Origin: a virus
Virus record (IMG/VR): IMGVR_UViG_3300050343_000081
Coordinates: 1-37,867 of that record
Length of the DNA: 37,867 nt
Strand: one strand, 5' to 3'
The position numbers were made by a program, and so were the translations under genes. A model generated the notes under the pieces. The model was not told where the DNA came from. It worked only from the letters and a program-made list of their open reading frames with translations, and searched no databases. Below are positions 37,648 through 37,867 of the stretch, piece by piece. Numbering within the stretch: the stretch's first letter is position 1; every line of letters begins with the position of its first letter.

Positions 37648-37867
37648 ACGTATATATGGGAAAAAACGGATTTACCCAATGGGGTGTATAATATAATATC
37701 TGTCCCGTGATTTGTCTGTAAATGACCTGGGGGGTCTTGTGTTTGCTGTGGTTGCTCTGGATATTATATTTATAGTAGCTAGAATCTAGCGGTATTTGAT
37801 GCTAAATTGATGGGTGTTATTTGGTGCGCTTTGATTGTTTGTTTTTGCATGGCTGTATTTCTGAAAA
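37648..37867. repeat. Right terminal repeat copy
   Basis: This is the counterpart of 1-217. From 37728 to the window end it is identical to 78-217 except one base, and it stops exactly where the left copy reaches base 217. Upstream, 37648-37727 resembles 1-77 but with substitutions and indels. The GCTAGA-A-TCTAGC palindrome is present here also. The mostly exact part is the best candidate for the packaged terminal redundancy. Confidence 0.75.

Noticed and set aside
1-37867. A repeated phage RNA polymerase promoter motif
   Set aside because: Gaps before 7848, 19142 and 37043 were compared by eye and no shared 15-20 bp motif was convincing. A motif search would be decisive.
1-37867. CRISPR array, insertion sequence or metabolic cargo genes
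   Set aside because: No regularly spaced direct repeats, transposase or photosynthesis and metabolism genes were seen.

Overview
The window looks like one essentially complete genome of a T7-like podovirus (autographivirus type) that carries its own integration module. Every gene supported here reads on the + strand. A single-subunit phage RNA polymerase is followed by a T7-type replication set, a T7-ordered head, tail and internal-virion block, and a terminase pair near the right end. A divergent copy of the left-end sequence closes the window at the right end. The gene set (tyrosine integrase, half-tRNA attachment site, RNA polymerase, several small basic proteins known from marine phages) recalls the podoviruses of marine bacteria such as the HTVC019P- and P-SSP7-type phages. 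The host cannot be named from sequence alone. The 42-base tRNA-Leu(UAA) fragment at the attachment site is the best clue to it. No photosynthesis or other metabolic cargo is visible.

Layout. 1-348: terminal repeat and early promoter region. 349-3260: about twelve very small early genes of unknown function, many preceded by an unusual CA-rich leader with no Shine-Dalgarno, with several short hairpins among them. 3261-5382: lysogeny region, made of a 15-bp palindrome, a MarR-like regulator, a tyrosine integrase, two small ORFs, and an attP with arm-type repeats around the 5' half of a tRNA-Leu gene. 5383-13784: RNA polymerase, single-strand binding protein, endonuclease I, primase-helicase, DNA polymerase carrying an extra N-terminal domain, 5'-3' exonuclease and a MazG-like protein. 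13787-20200: small virion proteins, a lectin-like protein, portal (broken by one extra base), scaffold, a holin/lysozyme cassette and the capsid, closed by a hairpin terminator. 20256-23270: small basic proteins and a subtilase-like domain fused to tail tubular protein A. 23270-33846: tail tubular protein B and the gp13- to gp16-like internal proteins. 33859-36876: tail fibre, holin candidate and terminase. 36877-37867: regulatory inverted repeat, an acidic protein, a second terminator, a membrane-anchored coiled-coil protein and the right terminal repeat.

How it fits together. Host polymerase probably reads the early genes and the regulator/integrase operon. The phage polymerase then reads replication and structural genes. 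attP lies between integrase and RNA polymerase, so in a prophage the polymerase would sit directly behind the host tRNA-Leu promoter. The polymerase would become the first gene of the prophage and the integrase nearly the last.

The most unusual points are: the subtilase-like/tail-tube fusion, in which the usual catalytic Asp position appears to be Thr; the extra N-terminal domain on the DNA polymerase with a possible internal start; the three-copy 19-bp hairpin and CA-rich leaders of the early genes; the regularly arranged attP; and the one-base frameshift in the portal gene. Functional names come from reading protein motifs. No database search was run.
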